In this document: one piece after another, positions 38,198-46,366 of the stretch
Layout of the letters: each line of letters begins with the position of its first letter
Numbering within the stretch: the stretch's first letter is position 1
Assembly: GCF_001463765.1 (NCBI RefSeq)
Contig: NZ_BBWK01000042.1
Span: 1 to 64,000 of the forward strand
DNA length: 64,000 bases
Direction: 5' to 3'
From: Aureimonas sp. AU4
Lineage (GTDB): Bacteria > Pseudomonadota > Alphaproteobacteria > Rhizobiales > Rhizobiaceae
The notes under the pieces: generated by a model
The model's input: the letters and a program-made list of their open reading frames with translations, nothing else
Told to the model about the DNA's origin: nothing
Databases searched by the model: none
Position numbers and translations under genes: made by a program

Positions 38198-38958
38198 GGG
38201 TTGGGTGTCCTTTCTGCGACGAGGCGCGGCACGCTGGCGAGGAGCCGCCGCGTATAGGGATGGGCGGGGCGAGCGAGCACGTCGCCGGTCGGGCCGGCCT
38301 CCACGATGCGACCCTGTTCCAGGATCACGACCCGGTCGCACAGGGCGGCCACGGCCCCGATATCGTGCGACACGAACAGAATCGCCATGCGTCCCCTGAG
38401 CTCGCGCAGAAGGTCGAGGATGCGGATGCGGGTCGTGAGGTCCAGCGCGCTCAGCGCCTCGTCGGCGAGAAGCAGCTCGGGACCCGCGACGATGGCGCGC
38501 GCGATGGCGATGCGCTGGCGCTGCCCGCCCGAGAACTGGTGGGGAAAGCGCGCCGCGGCATCCGGCTCAAGGCCGACCGCCCGAAGCGCCTCGGCGACGA
38601 GCGCCCCGTGGTCGCCCTCGACGCCGAGCGAGCGCAGCGGCTCGGCGACGATCGCGCGCACGCGCTGGCGCGGATCGAGCGAGCCGTAGGGATCCTGGAA
38701 CACGACCTGCACGCTGCGGCGGAACGCGCGCATCTGCCGGCGGTCTCGCGGGTCGAGCGGCACGTCCCGGAAGCGGACCGTGCCGGCCGTCGGCTTCGCC
38801 AGGCCGAGCGCGAGGCGCAGGAGCGTCGTCTTGCCGGAACCCGACTCGCCGACGAGGCCGACCGCCTCGCCCGCGCCGACCTCGAGATCGACGCCGCCGA
38901 GAACCGGGCGGCCGGCCGCATAGCTGAAGCGGACGTCGCGGAGCGCGAGAAGGGTCAT
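38194..38958 (-). CDS. Peptide ABC transporter ATPase (OppF/DppF type)
   Basis: A 254-aa ATPase: Walker A GESGSGKT near 36-43, signature [16 protein letters not shown], Walker B LLLADEALSALD (Glu kept, Pro replaced by Ala), H-loop VSHD. The C-terminus [15 protein letters not shown] is the usual oligopeptide-ATPase extension. It overlaps its partner ATPase by 4 bp and DUF1684 by 4 bp. Confidence 0.9.
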   Translation of the reverse strand: MTLLALRDVRFSYAAGRPVLGGVDLEVGAGEAVGLVGESGSGKTTLLRLALGLAKPTAGTVRFRDVPLDPRDRRQMRAFRRSVQVVFQDPYGSLDPRQRVRAIVAEPLRSLGVEGDHGALVAEALRAVGLEPDAAARFPHQFSGGQRQRIAIARAIVAGPELLLADEALSALDLTTRIRILDLLRELRGRMAILFVSHDIGAVAALCDRVVILEQGRIVEAGPTGDVLARPAHPYTRRLLASVPRLVAERTPNP

Positions 38959-39767
38959 GCCGTGGGCCGTCCGATGGCGTCGTCGAAGCGGCGCGCCGCC
39001 TCGACCAGGCCGCGCGTGTAGTCGTGGCGGGGATGCCCGAGCACGTCGGCGGTCGGGCCCGCTTCCACGGCGACGCCGCGACGCATCACCACGAGCCGGT
39101 CGACGCTGCCAGCGACCACAGGCAGGTCGTGACCGATCAGGAGAAGCGCCATGCCGCGCTCCGCGACGAGGCGGCGCAGGAGCTGCATCACCTCCTCCTG
39201 CGTCGTCACGTCGAGCGCGGTGGTGGGCTCGTCGGCGATCAGGAGGTCGGGCCGGCAGGCGAGCGCCATGGCGATCGCGACGCGCTGGCGCTGGCCGCCG
39301 GACAGCTCGTGCGGATAGGCTCGGGCGACGCGGTCGAGATCGGGCAGCGCCACCTCGGCCAGCAGGGCCCGGACCGCCGCGCCCAGCGCCGATCCGCGCA
39401 GCGGCGTGCCGTCCCGGCGCGCGCGGCGCGCGAGCGGCAGGGCAACCTGGCGTTCCACGCGCATCAGGGGGTCGAGGGCGCTGAGCGGCTCCTGGAACAC
39501 GATCGCGACCGCTTGGCCGCGAAGCGCGTCGAGCCGCCGCTCGGGCGCACCGACGACCTCCTCGCCCCTGAGCCGCACCGAGCCCTCCGCGCTGAGCCCG
39601 CGCGGCAGGAGGCCGGCGACCGCGAGCGCGGTGAGCGACTTGCCGGAGCCCGACTCGCCGATCAGCCCGACCCGCTCGCGCGCGGCGACGTCGACCGACA
39701 GGTCGTCGATCAGCGTCGCGGGGCCGGCGCGCACGCTCAGGCCCCGGATCGCGAGAAGCGCGCTCAT
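38955..39767 (-). CDS. Peptide ABC transporter ATPase (OppD/DppD type)
   Basis: A 270-aa ATPase starting [15 protein letters not shown] at 39767 (overlap with the permease stop). Walker A is GESGSGKS near 37-44, signature [16 protein letters not shown], Walker [17 protein letters not shown], then the [16 protein letters not shown] loop. The end [16 protein letters not shown] is the DppD-type tail. It forms the heterodimer with the next ATPase. Confidence 0.9.
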   Translation of the reverse strand: MSALLAIRGLSVRAGPATLIDDLSVDVAARERVGLIGESGSGKSLTALAVAGLLPRGLSAEGSVRLRGEEVVGAPERRLDALRGQAVAIVFQEPLSALDPLMRVERQVALPLARRARRDGTPLRGSALGAAVRALLAEVALPDLDRVARAYPHELSGGQRQRVAIAMALACRPDLLIADEPTTALDVTTQEEVMQLLRRLVAERGMALLLIGHDLPVVAGSVDRLVVMRRGVAVEAGPTADVLGHPRHDYTRGLVEAARRFDDAIGRPTA

Positions 39768-40612
39768 CGCTGTGCCCCGGCGGGATCGCCCCGTTCGCGC
39801 AAGCCGTCGGCGAGAAGGTTGATGCCGATCACGAGCGAGACGAGCGCGAGGCCCGGCAGGACCGCGCCGAGCGGCGCGGTGAAGACGGTGCCTTGCGCCT
39901 CCTGCAGGAGCCGGCCCCAGGAGCTGTTGGGCGGCGGGGCGCCGAGGCCGAGATAGGAGAGTGAGGCCTCTGCAATCACCGCCAGCCCGAACTGGAGCGC
40001 GACCGCGACCGAGAGCGCTGGCCAGATGTTGGGCAGGACGTGGGTCAGGACGATGCGCGGCCAGGACGTGCCGCAGGTGCGCGCCGCCGTGATGAAGTCG
40101 AGGACGAGGACGCGCTTGGCGAGGATGCGCGTCAGCCGCGCGAAGATCGCCGACAGTCCGAGACCGAGCGCCAGGATCGCGGTGCTCAGGCTCGGGCTTT
40201 GCGTCACCGCCACCACCAGCATGGCGATCAGGAGGGTCGGAAAGGCGATCAGGATGTCGAGCGCGGCGGCCAGGGCGTCGTCGAGCGTGCGCGAGGCGAA
40301 GGCGGCCAGAGTGCCGAGCGTGACGCCGACGAGCGCGCCGACCAGAACCGCGCCCGTGCCGACGAGAAGCGCGATGCGGCTGCCGACGAGGATCTGCGAG
40401 AGGAGGTCGCGCCCGAGCCGGTCGGTGCCCGCCCAGTGGATCCAGTTCGGCGCCTCCAGCCGGCCCCCGGCGAGCTCGGCCGGATCGAAGGGCGTCCACA
40501 CGAGCGTGAGAAGCGCGACCGCCGCGTGCAGCCCGACGAGCGCGAGGCCGGCGCTGAGCGTCCAGGACCGGCGGCGACGCTCGATGGGCGGGGAGGGGAG
40601 AAGCGTGCTCAT
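39764..40612 (-). CDS. Peptide ABC transporter permease (DppC type)
   Basis: A 282-aa permease. The first helix is at 18-38, and the conserved HWAGTDRLGRDLLSQI block is near 65. The coupling region is FITAARTCGTSWPRIVLTHVLPN. A YLGLGAPPPNSSWGRLL loop follows the fourth helix. It overlaps the DppB-type gene and the next ATPase by 4 bp each. Confidence 0.92.
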   Translation of the reverse strand: MSTLLPSPPIERRRRSWTLSAGLALVGLHAAVALLTLVWTPFDPAELAGGRLEAPNWIHWAGTDRLGRDLLSQILVGSRIALLVGTGAVLVGALVGVTLGTLAAFASRTLDDALAAALDILIAFPTLLIAMLVVAVTQSPSLSTAILALGLGLSAIFARLTRILAKRVLVLDFITAARTCGTSWPRIVLTHVLPNIWPALSVAVALQFGLAVIAEASLSYLGLGAPPPNSSWGRLLQEAQGTVFTAPLGAVLPGLALVSLVIGINLLADGLRERGDPAGAQR

Positions 40613-41505
40613 GCGCGCTGGGCTTCGCGCAGCCGGGGATCGAGAAGGCGCTGGAGGATGTCGGCGAGAAATCCCACCAGCAGCACGAGAAGGGTGGAGA
40701 CGAAGAGAACGCCCTGGACGCTCGGGAAGTCGCGCTGCCCGATGGCCAGAAGCAGCATGGAGCCGAGACCCGGCAGGCTGAACACCCGCTCCACCACCAC
40801 CGCGCCGAGAAAGGTCGAGGCGAGCTCGATGCCGAGCACCGAGACCACCGGCACGACGCCGTTGCGAAGTCCATGGCGCCGGAGCGCCTCGCCGCGCGTC
40901 TCGCCCATGGCGCGGGCGGTGCGCAGATAGTCGGCGCCGAGAACGCCCAGCGTCACCGCCCGCACGTAGCGCAGGAGCGAGGCGCCCATCACGAGGCCGA
41001 TCGTCAAGGCGGGCAGGATCAGGGCCCGGGCCGCGCCGAGCGGGTCGTCCCAGCCCTGGCGGGGAAAGCCGCCCGAGGGCAGCCAGCGCAGGTTCACCGC
41101 GAAGAGGGTGGCGAGAAGGATGCCGACCCAGAACACGGGCACCGCGACCCCGAGCTGCGAGACCACCGAGATCACGCCGCCGAGCGGACGCTCCGCGCGC
41201 AGCGCCGCGAGGATGCCGAAGGGCACGGCGAGGAGCATCGCCACGAGGAAGCCCGCCGCCGTGAGCGGCAGCGTCACCGTGAGGCGCGCCGCGATCTCCG
41301 TCGACACGGACGTACGGCTGACGAAGGACGTGCCGAAGTCGAGGCGCGCGAGACCGGCGAGGAACCGCGCGAACTGCAGGGTCAGGGGCTGGTCCGAGCC
41401 GACCTCGGCGCGCGCGGCGGCGATCTGCTCGGGCGTCGCGCCGACGCCCACCAGCGCGTTGGCCGGGTCGCCCGGCAGGAGGCGCAGGAGAACGAACAGC
41501 AGCAC
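40609..41505 (-). CDS. Peptide ABC transporter permease (DppB type); true start may be an ATT at 41565
   Basis: A permease of the DppB class: LLRLLPGDPANALVG, the coupling loop YLRTARAMGETRGEALRRHGLRN, and the LPGLGSMLLLAIGQRDFP end. With the GTG at 41505 the protein is 298 aa and lacks the start of its first helix. Twenty further in-frame codons encode ILAYALRRTLILAVSLVAA, the usual DppB N-terminus, and contain no ATG, GTG or TTG. An ATT at 41565 with AAGGA 8 bases upstream would give a normal 318-aa protein. The 5' end is therefore uncertain. Confidence 0.88.
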   Translation of the reverse strand: MLLFVLLRLLPGDPANALVGVGATPEQIAAARAEVGSDQPLTLQFARFLAGLARLDFGTSFVSRTSVSTEIAARLTVTLPLTAAGFLVAMLLAVPFGILAALRAERPLGGVISVVSQLGVAVPVFWVGILLATLFAVNLRWLPSGGFPRQGWDDPLGAARALILPALTIGLVMGASLLRYVRAVTLGVLGADYLRTARAMGETRGEALRRHGLRNGVVPVVSVLGIELASTFLGAVVVERVFSLPGLGSMLLLAIGQRDFPSVQGVLFVSTLLVLLVGFLADILQRLLDPRLREAQRA

Positions 41506-41587
41506 CGCCGCCGCAACGAGCGAGACGGCGAGGATCAGCGTGCGGCGAAGCGCGTAGGCGAGAATGGAAGCGGTCCTTGGGCAGGGG

Positions 41588-41616
41588 GCGCCGCCGGCCG
41601 AAGGGGCCGGCGGCGC
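41588..41616 (-). terminator. Intercistronic hairpin after the peptide-type binding protein
   Basis: GCGCCGCCGGCC (41588-41599) and GGCCGGCGGCGC (41605-41616) form a 12-bp perfect stem with a 5-nt loop, 20 bp after the binding-protein stop and before the permease genes. There is no T-run. It probably sets binding-protein excess. Confidence 0.65.
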
Positions 41617-41635
41617 AAGGGCATGTCCGGCCGGC

Positions 41636-43117
41636 TCAGTCCGCCTTGCGGATGCCGGAGGCGACGAACTGCGAGTTCAGTCCGTTCACCGGATAGCCCG
41701 AGACGTTGGCGTTCGCCACCACGATCTGGGGATAGAGGTAGAGCCAGTTGCTGGCCGCGTCCTCGGCGATCGTCCGGTTGGCGCGGCGCAGCGCATCGGT
41801 CTGTTCGGCCTCGCTCGGTGCCTGCTCGGCGTCGGCGATCAGCTTCACCACGTCGGGGTTGTTGTAGCCCCAGTAGAAGTCCGGGTTGCCGTAGAAGACG
41901 ATGTCGCGGTGGTTGACGTGCTCCTGCAGCGTCGCCTGGAAGTCGTGGCTCTGGTAGATCTTCGTGTACCACTCGTTGGCGGTGATGACGTTGATCTTCA
42001 CCCGCACGCCGACCTTGGCGTACTCGCTCTGCAGGAACTGCGCGACCGTCGGGTGCGGATCGTAGTCGGGCGTGTCCAGCGTGAAGTCGAAGCCGTCGGG
42101 CAGGCCCGCCTCCGCCAGAAGCGCCTTGGCGCTCGCCGGATCGTAGGCGTCCACGGCGGTCAGGTCCTCGTACCAGGGATCGGTCGGGGGCACGAAGGAG
42201 CCGATCAGCGTTCCGTAGTCGCCCCAGACCGCGTTCAGCAGCCGCTTCTTGTCGACGGCGCGCGCCAGGGCCTTGCGCACGCGCACGTCGTTGAACGGCG
42301 CGACGCGATCATTGTAGGCCAGAATCTCCTTGGTGGTGGAAGCGCCCTCCGAGACGGTGAAGGACGGGTTGTCCTTGAACTGGGCGAGCGCGTCGGGGCT
42401 CTGCACCGAGGTGACAAGGTCCACCGCGTCGGTCAGGAGCGCGTTGCCGAGCGCGCTCGCGTCCGTGAAATACTGGAACACGACCTCGCCGTTCAAGGGC
42501 TTCTGGCCCCAGTAGCCGTCGAAGCGGGCGAGCGCCAGCGCCGAACCGCGGCGCCAGTCCTCCAGCGTGTAGGGGCCGGTCCCGTCCTCCTTGGAGGTGA
42601 TGTCGCCGGCCGCGTCGTTGACGATCCAGACGTAGGACAGGTTGTAGGGCAGCGAGATCGAGCGCGCCGAGAGCTTCACCACGACGGTGCTCTCGTCCGG
42701 CGTCTCGACGGCGCTGATCGTGGCGAGGCTCTTCTTGCGCGAGCTCTTGGAGCTTTCCGCGCGCACGCGCTCGATCGAGCGCTTCACGTCGGCCGAGGTC
42801 AGCGGATCGCCCGAGTGGAACCGCACGCCCTCTCGCAGGCGGAACGTGTGGGTCAGCCCGTCCGCGCTCGTCTCGTGGCTCTCGGCGAGCACCGGCTCCA
42901 CCGTGCCGGCATCCGTCAGGCGGAACAGGGCCTCGTAGACGTTGCCGTTGAACGCCTCGTTGATGCCTTGGCCGGCGCCGGCCGTGTTGTCGAGGTTCTG
43001 CGGCTCGTAGAGCGAGCCGATGCGGATCGTGGCGTCGGGGTCGGCCTCCTGCGCGAGGGCGGGGCCGAGGCCGAGGCCGAGAAGGGCGGCGAGGGAGACG
43101 GATGTCAGGAGGGTCAT
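41636..43117 (-). CDS. ABC transporter substrate-binding protein, family 5 (peptide type)
   Basis: A 493-aa periplasmic protein. The signal peptide is MTLLTSVSLAALLGLGLGPALAQ. The mature part begins DATIRIGSLYEPQNLDNT and has HTFRLREGVRFHSGDPLTSADVKRSIERV near 85-115, the typical DVRVRKALARAVDKK in lobe 2, and the WLYLYP terminal strand. It heads a seven-gene operon with permeases, two ATPases, DUF1684 and a sarcosine-oxidase-like enzyme. The ligand is probably an N-substituted amino acid or small peptide. This is inferred from the enzymes downstream. Confidence 0.9.
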   Translation of the reverse strand: MTLLTSVSLAALLGLGLGPALAQEADPDATIRIGSLYEPQNLDNTAGAGQGINEAFNGNVYEALFRLTDAGTVEPVLAESHETSADGLTHTFRLREGVRFHSGDPLTSADVKRSIERVRAESSKSSRKKSLATISAVETPDESTVVVKLSARSISLPYNLSYVWIVNDAAGDITSKEDGTGPYTLEDWRRGSALALARFDGYWGQKPLNGEVVFQYFTDASALGNALLTDAVDLVTSVQSPDALAQFKDNPSFTVSEGASTTKEILAYNDRVAPFNDVRVRKALARAVDKKRLLNAVWGDYGTLIGSFVPPTDPWYEDLTAVDAYDPASAKALLAEAGLPDGFDFTLDTPDYDPHPTVAQFLQSEYAKVGVRVKINVITANEWYTKIYQSHDFQATLQEHVNHRDIVFYGNPDFYWGYNNPDVVKLIADAEQAPSEAEQTDALRRANRTIAEDAASNWLYLYPQIVVANANVSGYPVNGLNSQFVASGIRKAD

Positions 43118-43345
43118 GAACGGAACCGATTCGAGGAACGGCGACGATCCTAGCCACCCGGACGATGCTTGCCCACGGACAGGATGACGGACCCGACCGG
43201 GCGTGGGGAACGGAAATTTCCCGACCGGGTGGAAAGACGCATCAGGGTTTCTGTCTACCGACACGCTGGACGGATTACATCGCTCACGCTTCGACGCACA
43301 GCGCCGAAAGCGAGTGTCCCACCCTTCGTTCGGAAAGCCGATCCC

Positions 43346-44173
43346 ATGTCCCCCCGCATCCCCTCCGCCTCCGGCCTGTCGCGCCGCCTCGTCCTTACGC
43401 TTCTTCTGGCGGCCGCGCCGCTCGCCGCGCTTCCGGGTGGCGCGATGGCCGAGACGAAGTCCATCAAGGTCGGGATCATGAGCGGCGAGGACGAGGATGT
43501 CTGGCGCGTGGTGGCGGCCGAGGCGGCCAAGCACGACCTCGAGATCGAGCCCGTGGTCTTCAACGACTACACGCAGCCCAACGAGGCGCTGGAGAACGGC
43601 GAGATCGACGCCAACGCCTTCCAGCACAAGCCCTATCTCGACAACCAAGTCGAGGCGCATGGCTACGGGATCGTCCCGGCGGGCTACACGGCGGTCTGGC
43701 CGATCGGCCTCTACTCGCGCAAGGCCAAGGACTTGGCCGGTCTCGGCGAGGGCGCGGTGATCGGCGTTCCGAACGACCCGTCCAACGAGGGCCGGGCCCT
43801 GAAGCTTCTGGAGAGTGCGGGCCTCATCAAGCTGAAGCCCGGCACGGGCATCCTGGCCACGCTTGCCGACGTCGCCGAGAACCCCCGCAACCTCGACATC
43901 AAGGAACTCGACGCGGGCGTCGTCGGCCGCTCGATCGACGATCTCGGTGCGGCCGTCGTCAACACCGACTGGGCGCTGAAGTCGGGACTCTCGGCGCAGG
44001 ACCGCATCGCGCAGGAGCCGGTCGACGGCAATCCCTACCGCAACTTCATCGCGGTCAAGGCCGACCGGAAGGACGAGCCCTGGGTGCGGGACCTCGTCGC
44101 CTCCTACCAGAACCCGGTTGTGAAGGCCGAGTTCGACCGCGTCTACAAGGGAACCGGCCTCCCCGCCTACTGA
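43346..44173 (+). CDS. metQ: D/L-methionine-type ABC binding protein MetQ (NlpA family)
   Basis: A 275-aa protein of the NlpA lipoprotein family. The signal region is MSPRIPSASGLSRRLVLTLLLAAAPL. There is no lipobox Cys near the cleavage site (GGAMAETK), so it may be soluble periplasmic. Family blocks are KVGIMSGEDEDVWRVVAAEA, FNDYTQPNEALENGEIDANAFQH, YSRKAKDLAGLGEGAVIGVPNDPSNEGRAL, and VVNTDWALKSGL. It heads metQ-metN-metI. I searched the 230-bp leader for a SAM riboswitch and saw none. Confidence 0.9.
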   Translation: MSPRIPSASGLSRRLVLTLLLAAAPLAALPGGAMAETKSIKVGIMSGEDEDVWRVVAAEAAKHDLEIEPVVFNDYTQPNEALENGEIDANAFQHKPYLDNQVEAHGYGIVPAGYTAVWPIGLYSRKAKDLAGLGEGAVIGVPNDPSNEGRALKLLESAGLIKLKPGTGILATLADVAENPRNLDIKELDAGVVGRSIDDLGAAVVNTDWALKSGLSAQDRIAQEPVDGNPYRNFIAVKADRKDEPWVRDLVASYQNPVVKAEFDRVYKGTGLPAY

Positions 44174-44203
44174 GGGCGGCGCTCGCCTCTTCGCCTTGCC
44201 TTC

Positions 44204-44231
44204 GGGGCGGTTCGGGAGACCGGGCCGCCCC
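44204..44231 (+). terminator. Intercistronic hairpin after metQ
   Basis: GGGGCGG (44204-44210) and CCGCCCC (44225-44231) form a 7-bp stem with a 14-nt loop, between metQ and metN. It is the weakest of the four hairpins that follow binding-protein genes in this window. Confidence 0.4.
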
Positions 44232-44259
44232 TCGTCCCTTGAGGGATTGGACCGTTTCC

Positions 44260-45330
44260 ATGACCCAGCATGTTTTTCCGGCGGCGCTGGAGCCGGCGCC
44301 CGGCACGAGCGGGAGCGAGATCGTTCGCCTTGCGAGCGTGACGCGGCGCTTCGGCCCGACGCTCGCGCTCGACGACGTGTCGCTCGCCGTCGCCGAGGGC
44401 GAGATCCTCGCCATCATCGGCCGCTCGGGCGCCGGCAAGTCGACGCTGATCCGCTGCCTCAACGGGCTCGAGCGGCCGGACGCAGGCCACATCCTGATCG
44501 AGGGCGCCGACATCGCGGCCCTCGCCGAGCGGGAGCTTCAGCCGCTGCGCCGGCGCGTCGGCATGATCTTCCAGCACTTCAACCTCCTCGCCAACCGGAC
44601 CGTGCGCGAGAACGTCGCCCTGCCGCTGAAGATCGCGGGCGAGGGGCGCCGCGCGCGCGACGCGCGGGCCGCCGAACTTCTCGAACTCGTCGGCCTCTCG
44701 GCCAAGGCCGACAGCTATCCCGCGCAGCTGTCGGGCGGCCAGAAGCAGCGCGTTGGCATCGCGCGCGCGCTCGCGGCCAGACCCAAGATCCTCCTGTCCG
44801 ACGAGGCGACCTCGGCGCTCGACCCCGAGACCACGCAGCAGATCCTAGAGCTTCTGCGCCGCATCAACCGGGAGCTTGGGCTGACCGTCGTCCTGATCAC
44901 CCACGAGATGGAGGTCGTGCGCACCGTGGCGGACCGCGTGGCGGTGATCGAGGCGGGCCGCATCGTGGAGGAGGGACCGGTCTGGCGCGTCTTCGCCAAC
45001 CCCCGGCAGGCTCTGACGCGCAGTCTTCTGGCGACCGTCCGCCCGCAGCTGCCCCGCCACATCGCCGAACGGCTCTCGCCGGTGCCCGGTCGCGCGGTGG
45101 TCCTGCGCGCCGACGTCGCGGGGCCGGGCGCGGGGCGCCTGGCCGCAGACGCCGAGGCTGCGCTCGGCCGGCCGGTCGAGCTTCTCCACGGCGGCATCGA
45201 CCATATCCAGGGCCAGGCGGTCGGCAGCCTGTTCCTCGAGATCGGGGCGAGAAACGAAGGCGAGGTCGAGCGCATCACGTCGGTTCTGGCGGCGCGGGGC
45301 GCCGAGGTGGAGGTTCTCGGCCATGTCTGA
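44260..45330 (+). CDS. metN: Methionine ABC transporter ATPase MetN
   Basis: A 356-aa ATPase: Walker A GRSGAGKS near 56-63, the RRVGMIFQHFNLL Q-loop, signature LSGGQKQRVGIARALA, and Walker B ILLSDEATSALDPETT. The C-terminal NIL domain from about 280 (LHGGIDHIQGQAVGSLFLEIGA) is the methionine-sensing domain that inhibits MetNI in E. coli. The ATG at 44260 follows a GAGGGA-like site. It overlaps metI by 8 bp. Confidence 0.93.
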   Translation: MTQHVFPAALEPAPGTSGSEIVRLASVTRRFGPTLALDDVSLAVAEGEILAIIGRSGAGKSTLIRCLNGLERPDAGHILIEGADIAALAERELQPLRRRVGMIFQHFNLLANRTVRENVALPLKIAGEGRRARDARAAELLELVGLSAKADSYPAQLSGGQKQRVGIARALAARPKILLSDEATSALDPETTQQILELLRRINRELGLTVVLITHEMEVVRTVADRVAVIEAGRIVEEGPVWRVFANPRQALTRSLLATVRPQLPRHIAERLSPVPGRAVVLRADVAGPGAGRLAADAEAALGRPVELLHGGIDHIQGQAVGSLFLEIGARNEGEVERITSVLAARGAEVEVLGHV

Positions 45331-45985
45331 GGTGATGATCCGTCTTCTTCTGCGCTCGATCTGGGAGACCGTCCTGATGACGGCGGCCTCGGGGGCGATC
45401 TCGCTCGCCGCGGGCCTGCCGCTCGGCCTCCTCCTGGTCGCGACCGCCAAGGGAGGCTTTGCCGAAAACCGGCCGGTGAACGCGGTTCTGGGCGCCGTGG
45501 TCAACGGCTTCCGGTCGGTGCCCTTCATCATCCTCCTGGTGGCGCTGATCCCGGTGACGCGGCTGATCGTCGGCACCTCGCTCGGCACGGGAGCGGCGAT
45601 CGTGCCGCTCGCTATCGCGGCGACGCCCTATTACGCACGCATCGCCGAGGTCTCGCTGCGCGAGGTCGATCCCGGCCTCGTCGAGGCCGTGCGGGCGATG
45701 GGCGGAGGCCGCTGGCATGTCGTGCGCGAGGTCCTGGTACCCGAGGCGCTGCCGGGCATCGTCGCGGGCTTCACGGTGACGCTGGTCACGCTGATCGGGG
45801 CGTCCGCCATGGCGGGTGCGATCGGCGCGGGGGGCCTGGGCGATCTCGCGATCCGCTACGGCTACCAGCGCTTCGAGACCGGCGTCATGGTGGCGGTGGT
45901 GGCGGTGCTGATCGTCCTCGTCTGCGCCCTGCAGTGGATCGGCGACCGCGTCACCGCGCGGCTCGATCATCGCACCGCACGGTAG
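45323..45985 (+). CDS. metI: Methionine ABC transporter permease MetI
   Basis: A 220-aa permease with five helices. It has typical MetI blocks: VNGFRSVPFIILLVALIPVTR, AEVSLREVDPGLVEAVRAMGGG (coupling loop), and GASAMAGAIGAGGLGDLAIRYGYQRF. It ends the met operon, and a GC-rich hairpin follows within 30 bp. Confidence 0.94.
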   Translation: MSEVMIRLLLRSIWETVLMTAASGAISLAAGLPLGLLLVATAKGGFAENRPVNAVLGAVVNGFRSVPFIILLVALIPVTRLIVGTSLGTGAAIVPLAIAATPYYARIAEVSLREVDPGLVEAVRAMGGGRWHVVREVLVPEALPGIVAGFTVTLVTLIGASAMAGAIGAGGLGDLAIRYGYQRFETGVMVAVVAVLIVLVCALQWIGDRVTARLDHRTAR

Positions 45986-46366
45986 TTCGCGTGATCCGGT
46001 CCAGCTAGGAGCGGGCCGGGTCCGGGCGGATTCCGGCCCGACCAGACCATCGGCTGATCGCGCAATGCGGTCGGCCATCCCCAATCTGCACGAAAGCGGA
46101 CCGCCAAGGAGCAGGCCACCGACACGGGCCCGTGATCTGGTTCCAGACTCGGTGAGGCAAGGCGGCGAAGCGACCTGTTCGGCTGACGGACGAGCCCGGG
46201 GAAGCGGCTAGAAGCCACGGCCGGCTCCGGGTGGATGACCCGCGACCGCTGCCCGACCGTCGTCCTCTGCGCCATCGCCCTCGCAGCCACCGTCCTGTTC
46301 CGGCCATGACCGATGGGGTCCGCCCCGGCTGGGTCTGCCGTAAGCTGCCTGTCGTGACCGAAGGCG
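45986..46366. other. Gene-free stretch, 381 bp, with a hairpin
   Basis: It separates metI from the convergent GGDEF-EAL gene. No frame is convincing. CGGGCCGG (46012-46019) pairs with CCGGCCCG (46033-46040) as an 8-bp stem with a 13-nt loop, about 27 bp after metI. Without a T-run this is only a possible terminator. Confidence 0.45.

Noticed and set aside
43118-43345. Possible SAM-II riboswitch before metQ
   Set aside because: I looked for the SAM-II conserved core and pseudoknot elements in the leader and did not find them. A covariance-model search would settle it.
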